The position numbers and the translations under genes are program-made. The notes beneath the pieces were generated by a model, which was not told the origin of the DNA, ran no database searches, and saw only the letters and a program-made list of their open reading frames with translations. From a virus, in IMG/VR virus record IMGVR_UViG_3300005530_000037, positions 1 through 46,177 of that record: DNA of 46,177 bases. One strand, given 5' to 3'. Below are positions 40,173 to 46,177 of this stretch, piece after piece. Position 1 is the stretch's first letter, and each line of letters starts with the position of its first letter.

Positions 40173-40826
40173 ATGACAACAAAACCTATAATAGTTAAAG
40201 ACGGCATCGGGCGCGAGAAAAATCCGCACAAATTTTACAAGATCGATTGGAGCCAAAATTGGGAGAATGGCGAAACCGAGGCTTATGAAAGTTCCAATGA
40301 TAGATTTGAACGCTTCGAGCAAACCATCCACAAACTATTCGCTTTCACCCCCGATGGTAAAGTACCCGCAGATGGAAGTTATGAGGCTGAAATCGGTTAT
40401 CAATATCAATACGATGATGGTACTTGGGTTACTTGCTATAAAATGGCTTATGATGCTATCGAAAATCGAAACAATCAAAATGATGGTATGCCAAAAGAAC
40501 CTATACGTCAAATTTGGCTTATATCTGATGTAGTACAAGGGGAACAGCCGGAGGGGGAAGATAACATTGAAAATCATTTTTACTTACAAACCAAAGTCGG
40601 GCCGGTTCATGTGAATATGAATAAAAATTCCTCCAAAGAAACATTTGATGCCGTTCAAAAGATGGTAGAATTAGCTCACGACATGCCATCTAACCCCCAC
40701 CAACCCCTTTACACCGAAGAAGAAGTGAAGGAGATAGCCCGGTCTTACGCGCGGATGTTGGTAGGCAATTCAATTAGTTTCGATGAATGGTGGCAATCAA
40801 CTAATTTAAATAAAGGGAAGCAATGA
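40173..40826 (+). CDS. Phage accessory protein, unknown function
   Basis: 217 residues. Two parts: a conserved N-terminal region with an acidic segment (NWENGETEAYESSNDRFERF) and a C-terminal part with PHQPLYTEEEVKEIARSYAR. A linker region contains QGEQPEGE, encoded by a 24-bp sequence that is exactly repeated at 41085-41108 in another gene, which points to recombination. Overlaps the next gene by ATGA. Confidence 0.6.
   Translation: MTTKPIIVKDGIGREKNPHKFYKIDWSQNWENGETEAYESSNDRFERFEQTIHKLFAFTPDGKVPADGSYEAEIGYQYQYDDGTWVTCYKMAYDAIENRNNQNDGMPKEPIRQIWLISDVVQGEQPEGEDNIENHFYLQTKVGPVHVNMNKNSSKETFDAVQKMVELAHDMPSNPHQPLYTEEEVKEIARSYARMLVGNSISFDEWWQSTNLNKGKQ
40536..40559 (+). repeat. 24-bp direct repeat, copy 1 (QGEQPEGE)
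   Basis: CAAGGGGAACAGCCGGAGGG then GGAA. Identical to 41085-41108, in frame in both genes. Confidence 0.85.
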
Positions 40827-40993
40827 AAATATTTAGACTTATCTATTATGAATGCCCGTATTGCGCCTGGTTATCTATTTTTTATCCGATAGGTGGAAGG
40901 TGCCCGGATTGTGGAGCTACAGTAAAAACAAATTCTATGACAAAGCACTTAACCAATAACTTAATAACACCCAATTATGGAAACAAAAGATAA
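40823..40993 (+). CDS. Small zinc-ribbon protein
   Basis: 56 residues, starting at the ATGA overlap with the preceding gene. ECPYCAWLSIFYPIGGRCPD then CG gives C-x2-C...C-x2-C. Its end overlaps the next start by 17 bases, in a repeated region (40938-40987) also found at 41461-41506. A near relative lies at 41497. Confidence 0.6.
   Translation: MKIFRLIYYECPYCAWLSIFYPIGGRCPDCGATVKTNSMTKHLTNNLITPNYGNKR
40938..40987 (+). repeat. Cassette-boundary direct repeat, copy 1
   Basis: TGACAAAGCACTTAACCAAT ... ACACCCAATTATGGAAACAA. Second copy at 41461-41506 differs by a four-base length change in the middle. Confidence 0.8.
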
Positions 40994-41159
40994 AAAGGCG
41001 TCTGATGGGAAAACATCATTTGATATATATCAAATGCCTGAATGCCCTATAAAATGCCACGTGCAAGAAATAATCGACATTATGCAAGGGGAACAGCCGG
41101 AGGGGGAAACAACCGTTCTTGAAAAAATTCAAAACTATTTAAAAAAAATAAACAAATGA
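40977..41159 (+). CDS. Small protein with QGEQPEGE repeat segment
   Basis: 60 residues, METKDKKASDGKTSFDIYQM at the start, with CPIKCHVQ and QGEQPEGE shared with the 40173 gene. It overlaps the next by ATGA. Probably a fusion of repeated linker pieces. Confidence 0.5.
   Translation: METKDKKASDGKTSFDIYQMPECPIKCHVQEIIDIMQGEQPEGETTVLEKIQNYLKKINK
41085..41108 (+). repeat. 24-bp direct repeat, copy 2
   Basis: Identical to 40536-40559; encodes the same QGEQPEGE segment in the 40977 gene. Confidence 0.85.
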
Positions 41160-41482
41160 AAAATTTAAAAATAAGTGATTATTGCGGCGGTACGCTTGAA
41201 GTTTCACAACACTCCGATGGTACTCTTTTTATTGAATTGGCCTTTAGGGATGATAAGCAAACTTTCGCTATTGATGATGGTGACGTTTCAAAATTAATAA
41301 ATCATCTTCAAGAAAAGAGCGGATTACCTACCTATAAACAAATAGCGGAATCAGTTCGGGATGAATTATTGAAAGACATTCCACAAGCGGGATCCGATGC
41401 CGATAAATACCGCTATAAGATAGGCCAGTACATTTTAAATGTTGATGTTGATTCTATAATTGACAAAGCACTTAACCAATAA
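41156..41482 (+). CDS. Small phage protein, unknown function
   Basis: 108 residues, beginning MKNLKISDYCGGTLEVSQHS. Beta-rich first half (FIELAFRDDKQTFAIDDGDV), then helical and ends VDVDSIIDKALNQ. The tail DSIIDKALNQ is encoded by the repeated block. No family recognised. Confidence 0.55.
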   Translation: MKNLKISDYCGGTLEVSQHSDGTLFIELAFRDDKQTFAIDDGDVSKLINHLQEKSGLPTYKQIAESVRDELLKDIPQAGSDADKYRYKIGQYILNVDVDSIIDKALNQ

Positions 41483-41506
41483 ATAAACACCCAATTATGG
41501 AAACAA
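41461..41506 (+). repeat. Cassette-boundary direct repeat, copy 2
   Basis: Same blocks as 40938-40987. Both precede an ATGGAAACA start, so the repeat carries stop, linker and start of neighbouring genes. Confidence 0.8.
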
Positions 41507-41670
41507 CGTATCAATATGAATGCTTGGAATGTGGCTGGAGATCAATGTCAATTAAACGCCCTTATAGATTAATATGCCCCGATTGTAAACGCATCGTTAC
41601 CGAGCTTCCATTTAACATCCATAACCCCATGAGTAACACACCACAATCAAAAATGGAAACACATAGATAA
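41497..41670 (+). CDS. Small zinc-ribbon protein, paralogue-like of 40823 gene
   Basis: 57 residues. YQYECLECGWRSMSIKRPYR then LICPDCKRIV gives C-x2-C...C-x2-C. The start region METTYQYE lies in a block repeated before the 40977 gene, suggesting cassette duplication. Confidence 0.6.
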   Translation: METTYQYECLECGWRSMSIKRPYRLICPDCKRIVTELPFNIHNPMSNTPQSKMETHR

Positions 41671-41672
41671 CT

Positions 41673-41831
41673 ATGGCAAAATATTCAAAACTTGCTGTTA
41701 CGCAAACACTAATAGACGGAACGCCAATAGCATATATGCGTATTTATATTAAAAAAACAGAGTACAATAAATTAAAAAATGCTGAATTTTTGGAAGCACC
41801 GGAAAAAGTATATGGTAAACGATCAAGATAA
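41673..41831 (+). CDS. Small basic protein, unknown function
   Basis: 52 residues, MAKYSKLAVTQTLIDGTPIA at the start, basic end (KVYGKRSR). Follows the zinc-ribbon gene by two bases. No family recognised. Confidence 0.5.
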   Translation: MAKYSKLAVTQTLIDGTPIAYMRIYIKKTEYNKLKNAEFLEAPEKVYGKRSR

Positions 41832-41866
41832 GTGGCTAAATCACTTTTACGTAAGGCGGGAAGGAT

Positions 41867-41945
41867 TTACTGCCACTCACCACGTGTTGGGAACGCCGAC
41901 AGCCCGCAGTAAGAATACCTACCAGTGGCGGGGATCGTTACCCCG
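41867..41945 (+). ncRNA. Structured RNA candidate between 41831 and 41983 genes
   Basis: TTACTGC (41867-41873) pairs with GCAGTAA (41906-41912). Inside, TGTTGG (41885-41890) pairs with CCGACA (41896-41901, one G-U), loop GAACG. A second hairpin CGGGG-ATCGTTA-CCCCG is at 41929-41945. An open frame through this region is judged spurious. The transcript reads through from the cluster, so it may be processed or act in cis on the next gene. Confidence 0.4.
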
Positions 41946-41982
41946 ATTCAGCACTAATAAACCATTTTAACCCCCCAATCAA

Positions 41983-42234
41983 ATGAGTAACACACAATCA
42001 AAAATGGAACAGAACGAAAGTAAGCCTTATATACTGTTAAAGTTCGGTAGTATTAAGTACGCTGACTTTACTGATAGCCCCGAAGCAATGGCACTTCAAG
42101 ATAAACAAGGGTTCAACCATTCAACCCAAGATCAAGTTGAATTGATTAAGCTATTTAACGGTGACTTTCATTTATGGTGGGAGGATCGTAAATGCAGCAA
42201 ACAAGAGGCTATTGATTATATTTTAAATTATTAA
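41983..42234 (+). CDS. Small acidic protein, unknown function
   Basis: 83 residues, MSNTQSKMEQNESKPYILLK at the start. Similar start sequences MSNT(P)QSKME occur inside the 41497 gene and at 42239 (MSNTNEAG), so linkers are shared. No family recognised. Confidence 0.55.
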   Translation: MSNTQSKMEQNESKPYILLKFGSIKYADFTDSPEAMALQDKQGFNHSTQDQVELIKLFNGDFHLWWEDRKCSKQEAIDYILNY

Positions 42235-42238
42235 TCAG

Positions 42239-42814
42239 ATGAGTAACACAAACGAAGCCGGAAAGACGGCAACGGAAATAATAGATATTATTGAAACCTG
42301 CTTATTAAATGCCCCGGTAGATTTTTTAGGTACTGGCGGTGATTGGAGATATGCAGAAAAGCAAGAAAGGAAATGGTTTAAGGATTGGAAAGCCGCCATT
42401 TCAGAACTTAAACAACAATCATCCGAAAAGGATATAGAAAAAGCCCGCAAGGACGAAACCATTAAAAGGCTCGATATAAAACTTGTAGATAAAGAAGTTG
42501 AAATTGCGGGACTTGAAAAGGAAATTCAACGACTACGGGCTGCGCTGGCCGGAGTAGTCAATAAGCTAACCCCTGTAAAAACAGGTATATGCGCAAACTG
42601 TGGTGGTGATTATGGTATTCACAGATCATCCGATAGCGCATGTCCGCTAAATGGCATGGAAATATCAGAGGCCGCTATTGACAGGGGATTAAGGCAACAA
42701 TGGTATGATGATAAGTCATTTATCGATGATGGTGATCCTGATACATATACAGCCCTAAATAATAGCTACCACCGCTTTAAAACCAACAGAACAATAGGAA
42801 ATGAAAACTTATGA
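42239..42814 (+). CDS. Coiled-coil protein with zinc knuckle, unknown function
   Basis: 191 residues. A helical N-terminus, a coiled coil (about 65-105, RKDETIKRLDIKLVDKEVEI), then GICANCGGDYGIHRSSDSAC (C-x2-C...C), a possible zinc site. The end overlaps the next start by 14 bases. Confidence 0.6.
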   Translation: MSNTNEAGKTATEIIDIIETCLLNAPVDFLGTGGDWRYAEKQERKWFKDWKAAISELKQQSSEKDIEKARKDETIKRLDIKLVDKEVEIAGLEKEIQRLRAALAGVVNKLTPVKTGICANCGGDYGIHRSSDSACPLNGMEISEAAIDRGLRQQWYDDKSFIDDGDPDTYTALNNSYHRFKTNRTIGNENL

Positions 42815-43202
42815 AATTGGGGCAATATACACTTGTCCATTACCAACGGCAGCTAATATATATATGGTGACTGAAGTAAAAAACGGATGGGTTTATTATC
42901 AGCAGTTATTTTCTATTTCACTTGGAAGTGGTGCTTTTTGTATTGGTAGTAAAATGTGTGACGAAAGTAAACCATACGATTATGATAAACCTGTAGAGGA
43001 ATTTGTAGAATACGCATTGATGGTTAAGAATGTCATTCGAGAAGCAGGGTTATTTCCGCAGGATACAATGATGAGTCTACCTCAATTGTACGCTAATTTC
43101 AGATCGCAAGTCCCATATGAAAAGTGCGGTAAGAAATTAATAAGAAGTATATCAACAGCCAGAAAGTTAGAACGTACACGGAAAAAATCACGCAAGAATT
43201 GA
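42801..43202 (+). CDS. Small phage protein, unknown function
   Basis: 133 residues, beginning MKTYEIGAIYTCPLPTAANI. Beta-rich first half; second half helical with a very basic end (KLERTRKKSRKN). Might bind nucleic acid. No family recognised. Confidence 0.6.
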   Translation: MKTYEIGAIYTCPLPTAANIYMVTEVKNGWVYYQQLFSISLGSGAFCIGSKMCDESKPYDYDKPVEEFVEYALMVKNVIREAGLFPQDTMMSLPQLYANFRSQVPYEKCGKKLIRSISTARKLERTRKKSRKN

Positions 43203-43223
43203 GTCTTTAAAACCAACAGAACA

Positions 43224-43595
43224 ATGAACGAACAAACCGGAAACTATACGCTAATACCTATGTCAGAAATACGTGACGAGCCGCGTAAAATAGCAGTAGC
43301 ATGGCATGAAAGCGCATCAAACTGGATAGGGGATAAACATAAACTTGCCAGCGATATTCAGAATTATGCTGATTTTGTATCGTCTGAAAAAGATATAGAA
43401 ATAGCACGGTTAAAACAAACGCTCATAAATGTTAGCAATGAAATTGGTACAGATTATCGCAACCAATGTGATGAAGTTGACTGGTATAATAACAATATGC
43501 CCGGTGTGGGTCAGACATTTGATTATAAATCACGGCCAATAAAGCCATTGGTATTGCAAATTATTGATGACGCTTTAAAACAAACAGAACAATGA
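43224..43595 (+). CDS. Small phage protein, unknown function
   Basis: 123 residues, beginning MNEQTGNYTLIPMSEIRDEP. Contains a coil (SEKDIEIARLKQTLINVSNE). Linker CTTTAAAACCAACAGAACAA precedes it and recurs before 42801 and 43592. Overlaps the next by ATGA. Confidence 0.55.
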   Translation: MNEQTGNYTLIPMSEIRDEPRKIAVAWHESASNWIGDKHKLASDIQNYADFVSSEKDIEIARLKQTLINVSNEIGTDYRNQCDEVDWYNNNMPGVGQTFDYKSRPIKPLVLQIIDDALKQTEQ

Positions 43596-43855
43596 GTTGC
43601 TTAAAAAATCCGAAAAAGCTCCTTTGGATCAAATACAATGGGGATCATACGTATAAGCCCGTACAAGTTTGGAAGTTTATGGATTGTTCTGATGATTTCT
43701 GTGTTCGCTTTCGGTGTTTGTTATGTGGCGCAGAAACAACAGAACATTTTATTGAATGGGATGAACTACAAGGTTATGGGCTAACTAATGAACAAATTAA
43801 TCGTATAGGCACAATTAGACCATTTTCAGATGAATCGCTAACCATAAATTATTAA
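43592..43855 (+). CDS. Small zinc-binding-like protein
   Basis: 87 residues, beginning MSCLKNPKKLLWIKYNGDHT. CVRFRCLLCGAETTEHF has Cys in C-x4-C-x2-C. Beta-rich. Probably a small zinc ribbon. Confidence 0.55.
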   Translation: MSCLKNPKKLLWIKYNGDHTYKPVQVWKFMDCSDDFCVRFRCLLCGAETTEHFIEWDELQGYGLTNEQINRIGTIRPFSDESLTINY

Positions 43856-43867
43856 ACAACCACAGCA

Positions 43868-44200
43868 ATGAACGAACAACTTAAACAGCGATTTGAGGAG
43901 ATAATAAGAAAACGTCTTTGGCTTATACCAATGGATGAAATACTTGAAGTTTTCCAAGAGGTTTACAACCTCGGCAGGTCTGAACAAAGTAAATGGGTGT
44001 CAGTAGATGAACGGCTGCCGGAAAATGACGAGTGGAAAATAGTTTGCCTTGACGGTGTGCCAAGTATTATCCCGTGTTGCCATAACGGTAACGGGGAATG
44101 GTATGAGTATGGTGGCTACGCATCATTCAGACCGAGGATTACCCACTGGAAAGAGTTTAATGATTTACCACCCGATATGTCAAAGAACACTACAAAATAA
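43868..44200 (+). CDS. DUF551-like protein
   Basis: 110 residues. The N-terminal helix pair (ERF/EEIIRKRLWLIP...LEVFQEVYNLG) precedes the DUF551 domain: KWVSVDERLPENDEWKIVCL and ITHWKEFNDLPP (family W-I-x-V-x-x-R-L-P and V-T-H-W-x-x-L-P-x-P-P). The family is common in phages; function unknown. Confidence 0.75.
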   Translation: MNEQLKQRFEEIIRKRLWLIPMDEILEVFQEVYNLGRSEQSKWVSVDERLPENDEWKIVCLDGVPSIIPCCHNGNGEWYEYGGYASFRPRITHWKEFNDLPPDMSKNTTK

Positions 44201-44207
44201 AATAGAG

Positions 44208-44393
44208 ATGAAAAATAAAAAAACTAAGACAATTGAAGATCAACGATTAGAGGTTGCCATTCATTATCAACAACGCCTTAACAACCTTGAGGAATCGGTA
44301 TCTAAATTATCAGCAGTTGTACTCGACTTAGCAACGTCTGTCAGGCAGGCATTAGAGCGGCTTGATAAACAAAAAATATCACACAATGAATAA
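44208..44393 (+). CDS. Small coiled-coil protein
   Basis: 61 residues from MKNKKTKTIEDQRLEVAIHY at 44208; a longer open frame upstream overlaps the previous gene and is rejected. A heptad region (LEESVSKLSAVVLDLATSVR) suggests a coiled coil. Confidence 0.55.
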   Translation: MKNKKTKTIEDQRLEVAIHYQQRLNNLEESVSKLSAVVLDLATSVRQALERLDKQKISHNE

Positions 44394-44454
44394 TTACACC
44401 CGCCACCGCCGCACCAAAATACTAACCCATTACCGGGTAATAACGGAGTTTTAA
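44386..44454 (+). CDS. 22-residue micro-protein
   Basis: MNNYTRHRRTKILTHYRVIT at the start, basic, overlapping the preceding stop by eight bases. Only positional support. Confidence 0.3.
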   Translation: MNNYTRHRRTKILTHYRVITEF

Positions 44455-44465
44455 ATTGAGATGAT

Positions 44466-44693
44466 ATGAAACACCTGAAGCAAAAATTCAACATCGTATT
44501 TCAGCCAAATGATCAACGGTATAAAAAAGACGGTAACAGGTGCAAGAAGTTTGCCATTTCGGTAAATAGACTGGCTGATTATATCGGGCCACGTAACGCC
44601 GGCAAAGTTATATTCCTATTAGAAAATTCCCTGGATGAAAAATGGCAGATGAAGTTTCGTAAATATGGCAAACTATGGATTTACGGCAAGTGA
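44466..44693 (+). CDS. Small basic protein, unknown function
   Basis: 75 residues, beginning MKHLKQKFNIVFQPNDQRYK. Basic; WQMKFRKYGKLWIYGK at the end. Could bind DNA. No family recognised. Confidence 0.6.
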   Translation: MKHLKQKFNIVFQPNDQRYKKDGNRCKKFAISVNRLADYIGPRNAGKVIFLLENSLDEKWQMKFRKYGKLWIYGK

Positions 44694-44796
44694 TTTAAGC
44701 CTATTTTAAGCGCCTGTATTAAACGATAATTTTTGAATGACAACAAGTACTTGACGTGACAGAAGTACAGCCGACCGCTGGATTAACTAAGTATAA

Positions 44797-44943
44797 ATGG
44801 CAAAGCAAAAACAATGCAACCACTCTACCCAAATCCAGGTACAAAACCCCGGCATATTAGAGTGCTACTGCGCGGACTGTTACGAACGATTAAGCAAGGT
44901 TACGACTAAGCGGTATGATGGGGAGCGGAATGTGGGGAAATAA
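44797..44943 (+). CDS. Small protein with Cys cluster
   Basis: 48 residues, MAKQKQCNHSTQIQVQNPGI at the start, then LECYCADCYERLSK. The C-x-C-x2-C pattern with the early C-x-H suggests zinc binding. Last gene of the plus cluster; faces the 44998 gene. Confidence 0.5.
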   Translation: MAKQKQCNHSTQIQVQNPGILECYCADCYERLSKVTTKRYDGERNVGK

Positions 44944-44970
44944 AAAAAGCCCCGATTAAAAACCGAGGCT
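44942..44970 (-). terminator. Rho-independent terminator of 44998 gene
   Basis: Minus-strand RNA: GCCTCG (44969-44964) pairs with CGGGGC (44954-44949), followed by seven T residues (44948-44942). Confidence 0.75.
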
Positions 44971-44983
44971 AAATTAACCGTTA

Positions 44984-44995
44984 TAGGGCAACTCG
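44984..44995 (+). repeat. Distal copy of TAGGGCAACTCG repeat
   Basis: Exact match to the form found at 21110 and 21314, but 23 kb away, just after a stop codon on the minus strand, as the copy at 21377. Confidence 0.6.
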
Positions 44996-44997
44996 AA

Positions 44998-45387
44998 TCA
45001 ACCTAATTGGTTAATGGCTTTATCAATAGCATTTTCAGCGGCTTCACGATCAAGAACACACTCATCTAAACCATCAATACAACGTCCGCAACATTTTGAT
45101 GGATTTAACTCTTGTTCAAGTTTTAATGTACGTTTTTCTTTGAATATCTCTTGTTCTTTAGTTAAAGCCGACAATACCGCATCCTTGCTTTTACCTGAAA
45201 TGTAAATCGGATTAGGATTTTCATCATCTGAATGGCCCATTTCTTTAATAAGTTTCTGTATTTTTGGGCCGTTTGGTATTATAAGTAGTTCCTTATGTCC
45301 GGCGAATTTTTGATAAGTGCTTATGTTTTTATCGCAACTTTCAATTGCGGCTATCGTGCATTTAATAGCATTAAGGTCTCTTTTCAT
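44998..45387 (-). CDS. Phage accessory protein, unknown function
   Basis: 129 residues, beginning MKRDLNAIKCTIAAIESCDK. The region SKCCGRCIDGLDEC near the end has four Cys. It is a single-gene unit with its own promoter (45426-45456) and terminator. That separation suggests early or constitutive expression. No family recognised. Confidence 0.65.
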   Translation of the reverse strand: MKRDLNAIKCTIAAIESCDKNISTYQKFAGHKELLIIPNGPKIQKLIKEMGHSDDENPNPIYISGKSKDAVLSALTKEQEIFKEKRTLKLEQELNPSKCCGRCIDGLDECVLDREAAENAIDKAINQLG

Positions 45388-45425
45388 TTCTGTGAGATTT
45401 TACCGCCCATTAATTGAGGCTTATT

Positions 45426-45456
45426 CAAATATACAACTTTTTCACTCACTCTCAAT
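45426..45456 (-). promoter_or_regulatory. Promoter for 44998-45387 gene
   Basis: ATTG (45456-45453), 19-bp gap, TATATTTG (45433-45426): exact −7 box, one base off in −33. Start site near 45420, about 33 nt before the ATG. Confidence 0.6.
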
Positions 45457-45510
45457 CGGTTTACTCAGCCACAACATAAGCAGGCCGAACAGGATGACTA
45501 ATACGTTCAT
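45442..45510 (-). CDS. Doubtful 22-residue membrane peptide
   Basis: MNVLVILFGLLMLWLSKPIE then SE. One hydrophobic helix. It overlaps the promoter of the downstream gene; only its composition supports it. Confidence 0.25.
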   Translation of the reverse strand: MNVLVILFGLLMLWLSKPIESE

Positions 45511-45529
45511 AGTTAAAGGTAAAGATTTA

Positions 45530-45560
45530 TTTGCAAATATCGAATATAGTAGTACCTTTG
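45530..45560 (+). promoter_or_regulatory. Consensus promoter for repeat protein gene
   Basis: TTTG (45530-45533), 19-bp gap, TACCTTTG (45553-45560): exact match. Start site near 45566, about 20 nt before the ATG. Confidence 0.7.
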
Positions 45561-45585
45561 ATTTAACATTAAAGTATTCCAAAAA

Positions 45586-46177
45586 ATGTCAAAGACAAAA
45601 TCAATGTCTACCGAACAAGGTTCGATAGCATCTGGTACTAAGCGTACCACAAAAAAATTCAACCTTTCAACCTACAAAATCCCATCCGGAAAAGTTTTAA
45701 TTCTCCGTTCCTGTAAATCAGATATGTCATCTTACAATGGCTTTATTTGGCCCATAAGTGGATATGTAGAAGCTAAAGACTTCAACCCTGTAAAAGAATG
45801 CGGGCAAGGTCTTCACGGCTTCTTAAAAGGTGAAGGCGACGGCTCATTGGCTTCATTCGAAGTTGACAGCAAATGGCTTGTTTGCGAAGTTGATGAAAAT
45901 CTTATCATAGAATTAAATGGTAAAGTAAAATTTAAACATTGCGAAGTTATCTTTTGTGGTTGCCAAAAAGATGCCTCTCAAATAATGTTGCAATTATATC
46001 CCGGATGTAAAGTAATAGGAGGCACGGCAACAGCGGGCAACAGAGGCACGGCAACAGCGGGTTACAGCGGCACGGCAACAGCGGGTGACAGCGGCACGGC
46101 AACAGCGGGTGACAGCGGCACGGCAACAGCGGGTGACAGCGGCACGGCAACAGCGGGTGACAGCGGCACGGCAACAG
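45586..46177 (+). CDS. Repeat protein with DUF7666-like head and GTATAG octapeptide repeats, partial
   Basis: 197 codons to the right edge. The head (about 30-140) has YNGFIWPISGYVEAKDFNPV, ECGQGLHGF and WLVCEVDENLI, resembling the DUF7666-type phage proteins that precede repeats. From about residue 146 an octapeptide, GTATAGxx, repeats (G-T-A-T-A-G-N-R, -Y-S, then -D-S), probably a left-handed beta-helix. The end is outside the window. Its function is unknown; related repeat proteins occur in phages and in their hosts. Confidence 0.7.
   Translation, partial: MSKTKSMSTEQGSIASGTKRTTKKFNLSTYKIPSGKVLILRSCKSDMSSYNGFIWPISGYVEAKDFNPVKECGQGLHGFLKGEGDGSLASFEVDSKWLVCEVDENLIIELNGKVKFKHCEVIFCGCQKDASQIMLQLYPGCKVIGGTATAGNRGTATAGYSGTATAGDSGTATAGDSGTATAGDSGTATAGDSGTAT
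46021..46177 (+). repeat. 24-bp tandem repeats inside 45586 gene
   Basis: Six complete units (start positions 46021, 46045, 46069, 46093, 46117, 46141) plus 13 bases of a seventh. Consensus GGCACGGCAACAGCGGGTGA then CAGC. The first two differ at two or three bases; the last four are identical. Repeat number should vary by slippage without changing frame. Confidence 0.9.

Noticed and set aside
41779-41970. Plus-strand frame beginning MLNFWKHRKK
   Set aside because: It overlaps the end of the 41673 gene in another frame and then runs through well-paired RNA stems; composition is not protein-like at the end.
45947-46174. Minus-strand frame of CHPLLPCRC-type repeats
   Set aside because: It is the reverse reading of the 24-bp repeats in the plus-strand gene, without a promoter or a proper start.
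1-46177. Temperate phage with integrase or attachment site
   Set aside because: No integrase, excisionase or attP-like duplication could be identified; only small regulators are present, so lifestyle stays open.

Overview
The window is a large piece of a tailed double-stranded DNA phage (or prophage) of a Bacteroidota host. It carries an HK97-type head module, a siphovirus-like tail (a tube protein, frameshifted tail chaperones, a tape measure and no sheath gene) and a phage replication/recombination module. The host assignment rests on promoters: at least eight match the Bacteroidota form TTTG-N18..20-TAnnTTTG, and most genes lack a strong Shine-Dalgarno sequence. A soil or freshwater Sphingobacteriales-type host is plausible but unproven. 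No integrase or DNA polymerase is visible. Both window edges cut through genes, so the genome is incomplete.

Layout. (1) 1-21030, minus strand, late genes, in transcription order from right to left: terminase small and large subunits, portal, minor head protein, prohead protease, major capsid protein, an HNH homing endonuclease, a ribbon-helix-helix protein, then an inserted sugar-modification block (methyltransferase, epimerase, three glycosyltransferases and small companions), then head-tail connectors, tail completion proteins, tail tube, G/GT chaperones, tape measure and a tail/baseplate protein leaving the left edge. One small XRE regulator (16845-17048) points the other way. (2) 21031-21385, a gene-free stretch with about eleven TAGGGCA repeats. 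(3) 21386-32705, minus strand, replication and recombination: SF3 helicase, PIF1-like helicase, VRR-NUC nuclease, a helicase-methyltransferase fusion, sliding clamp, a RecB/YqaJ-type nuclease with RecT, then a chain of tiny genes linked by ATGA overlaps. (4) 32706-32861, a divergent promoter switch. (5) 32862-35318, plus strand, small genes mixed with structured RNA and a tRNA-like element. (6) 35275-37208, minus strand, an inverted lysis cassette: a small membrane protein, a muramidase, a secreted nuclease, a holin and another small membrane protein. (7) 37283-44943, plus strand, many small accessory genes, a tRNA-Leu-like element and several small zinc-ribbon proteins joined by repeated linkers. 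(8) 44998-45387, a single-gene minus unit, then from 45586 a plus-strand gene with 24-bp tandem repeats that leaves the right edge.

Working together: the RecT/nuclease pair, clamp, helicases and SF3 protein should copy the genome with host polymerase. The methyltransferase fusion may protect phage DNA. The glycosyltransferase block may decorate the virion or the host surface. The most unusual features are RNA structures: two mRNA leaders whose hairpin loops are mutually complementary (before the HNH gene and before the PIF1-like helicase), two tRNA-like elements much longer than normal tRNAs, a −1 frameshift site in the tail chaperone gene, and three transcription units whose promoter predicts a leaderless mRNA with the same 5-nt spacing.
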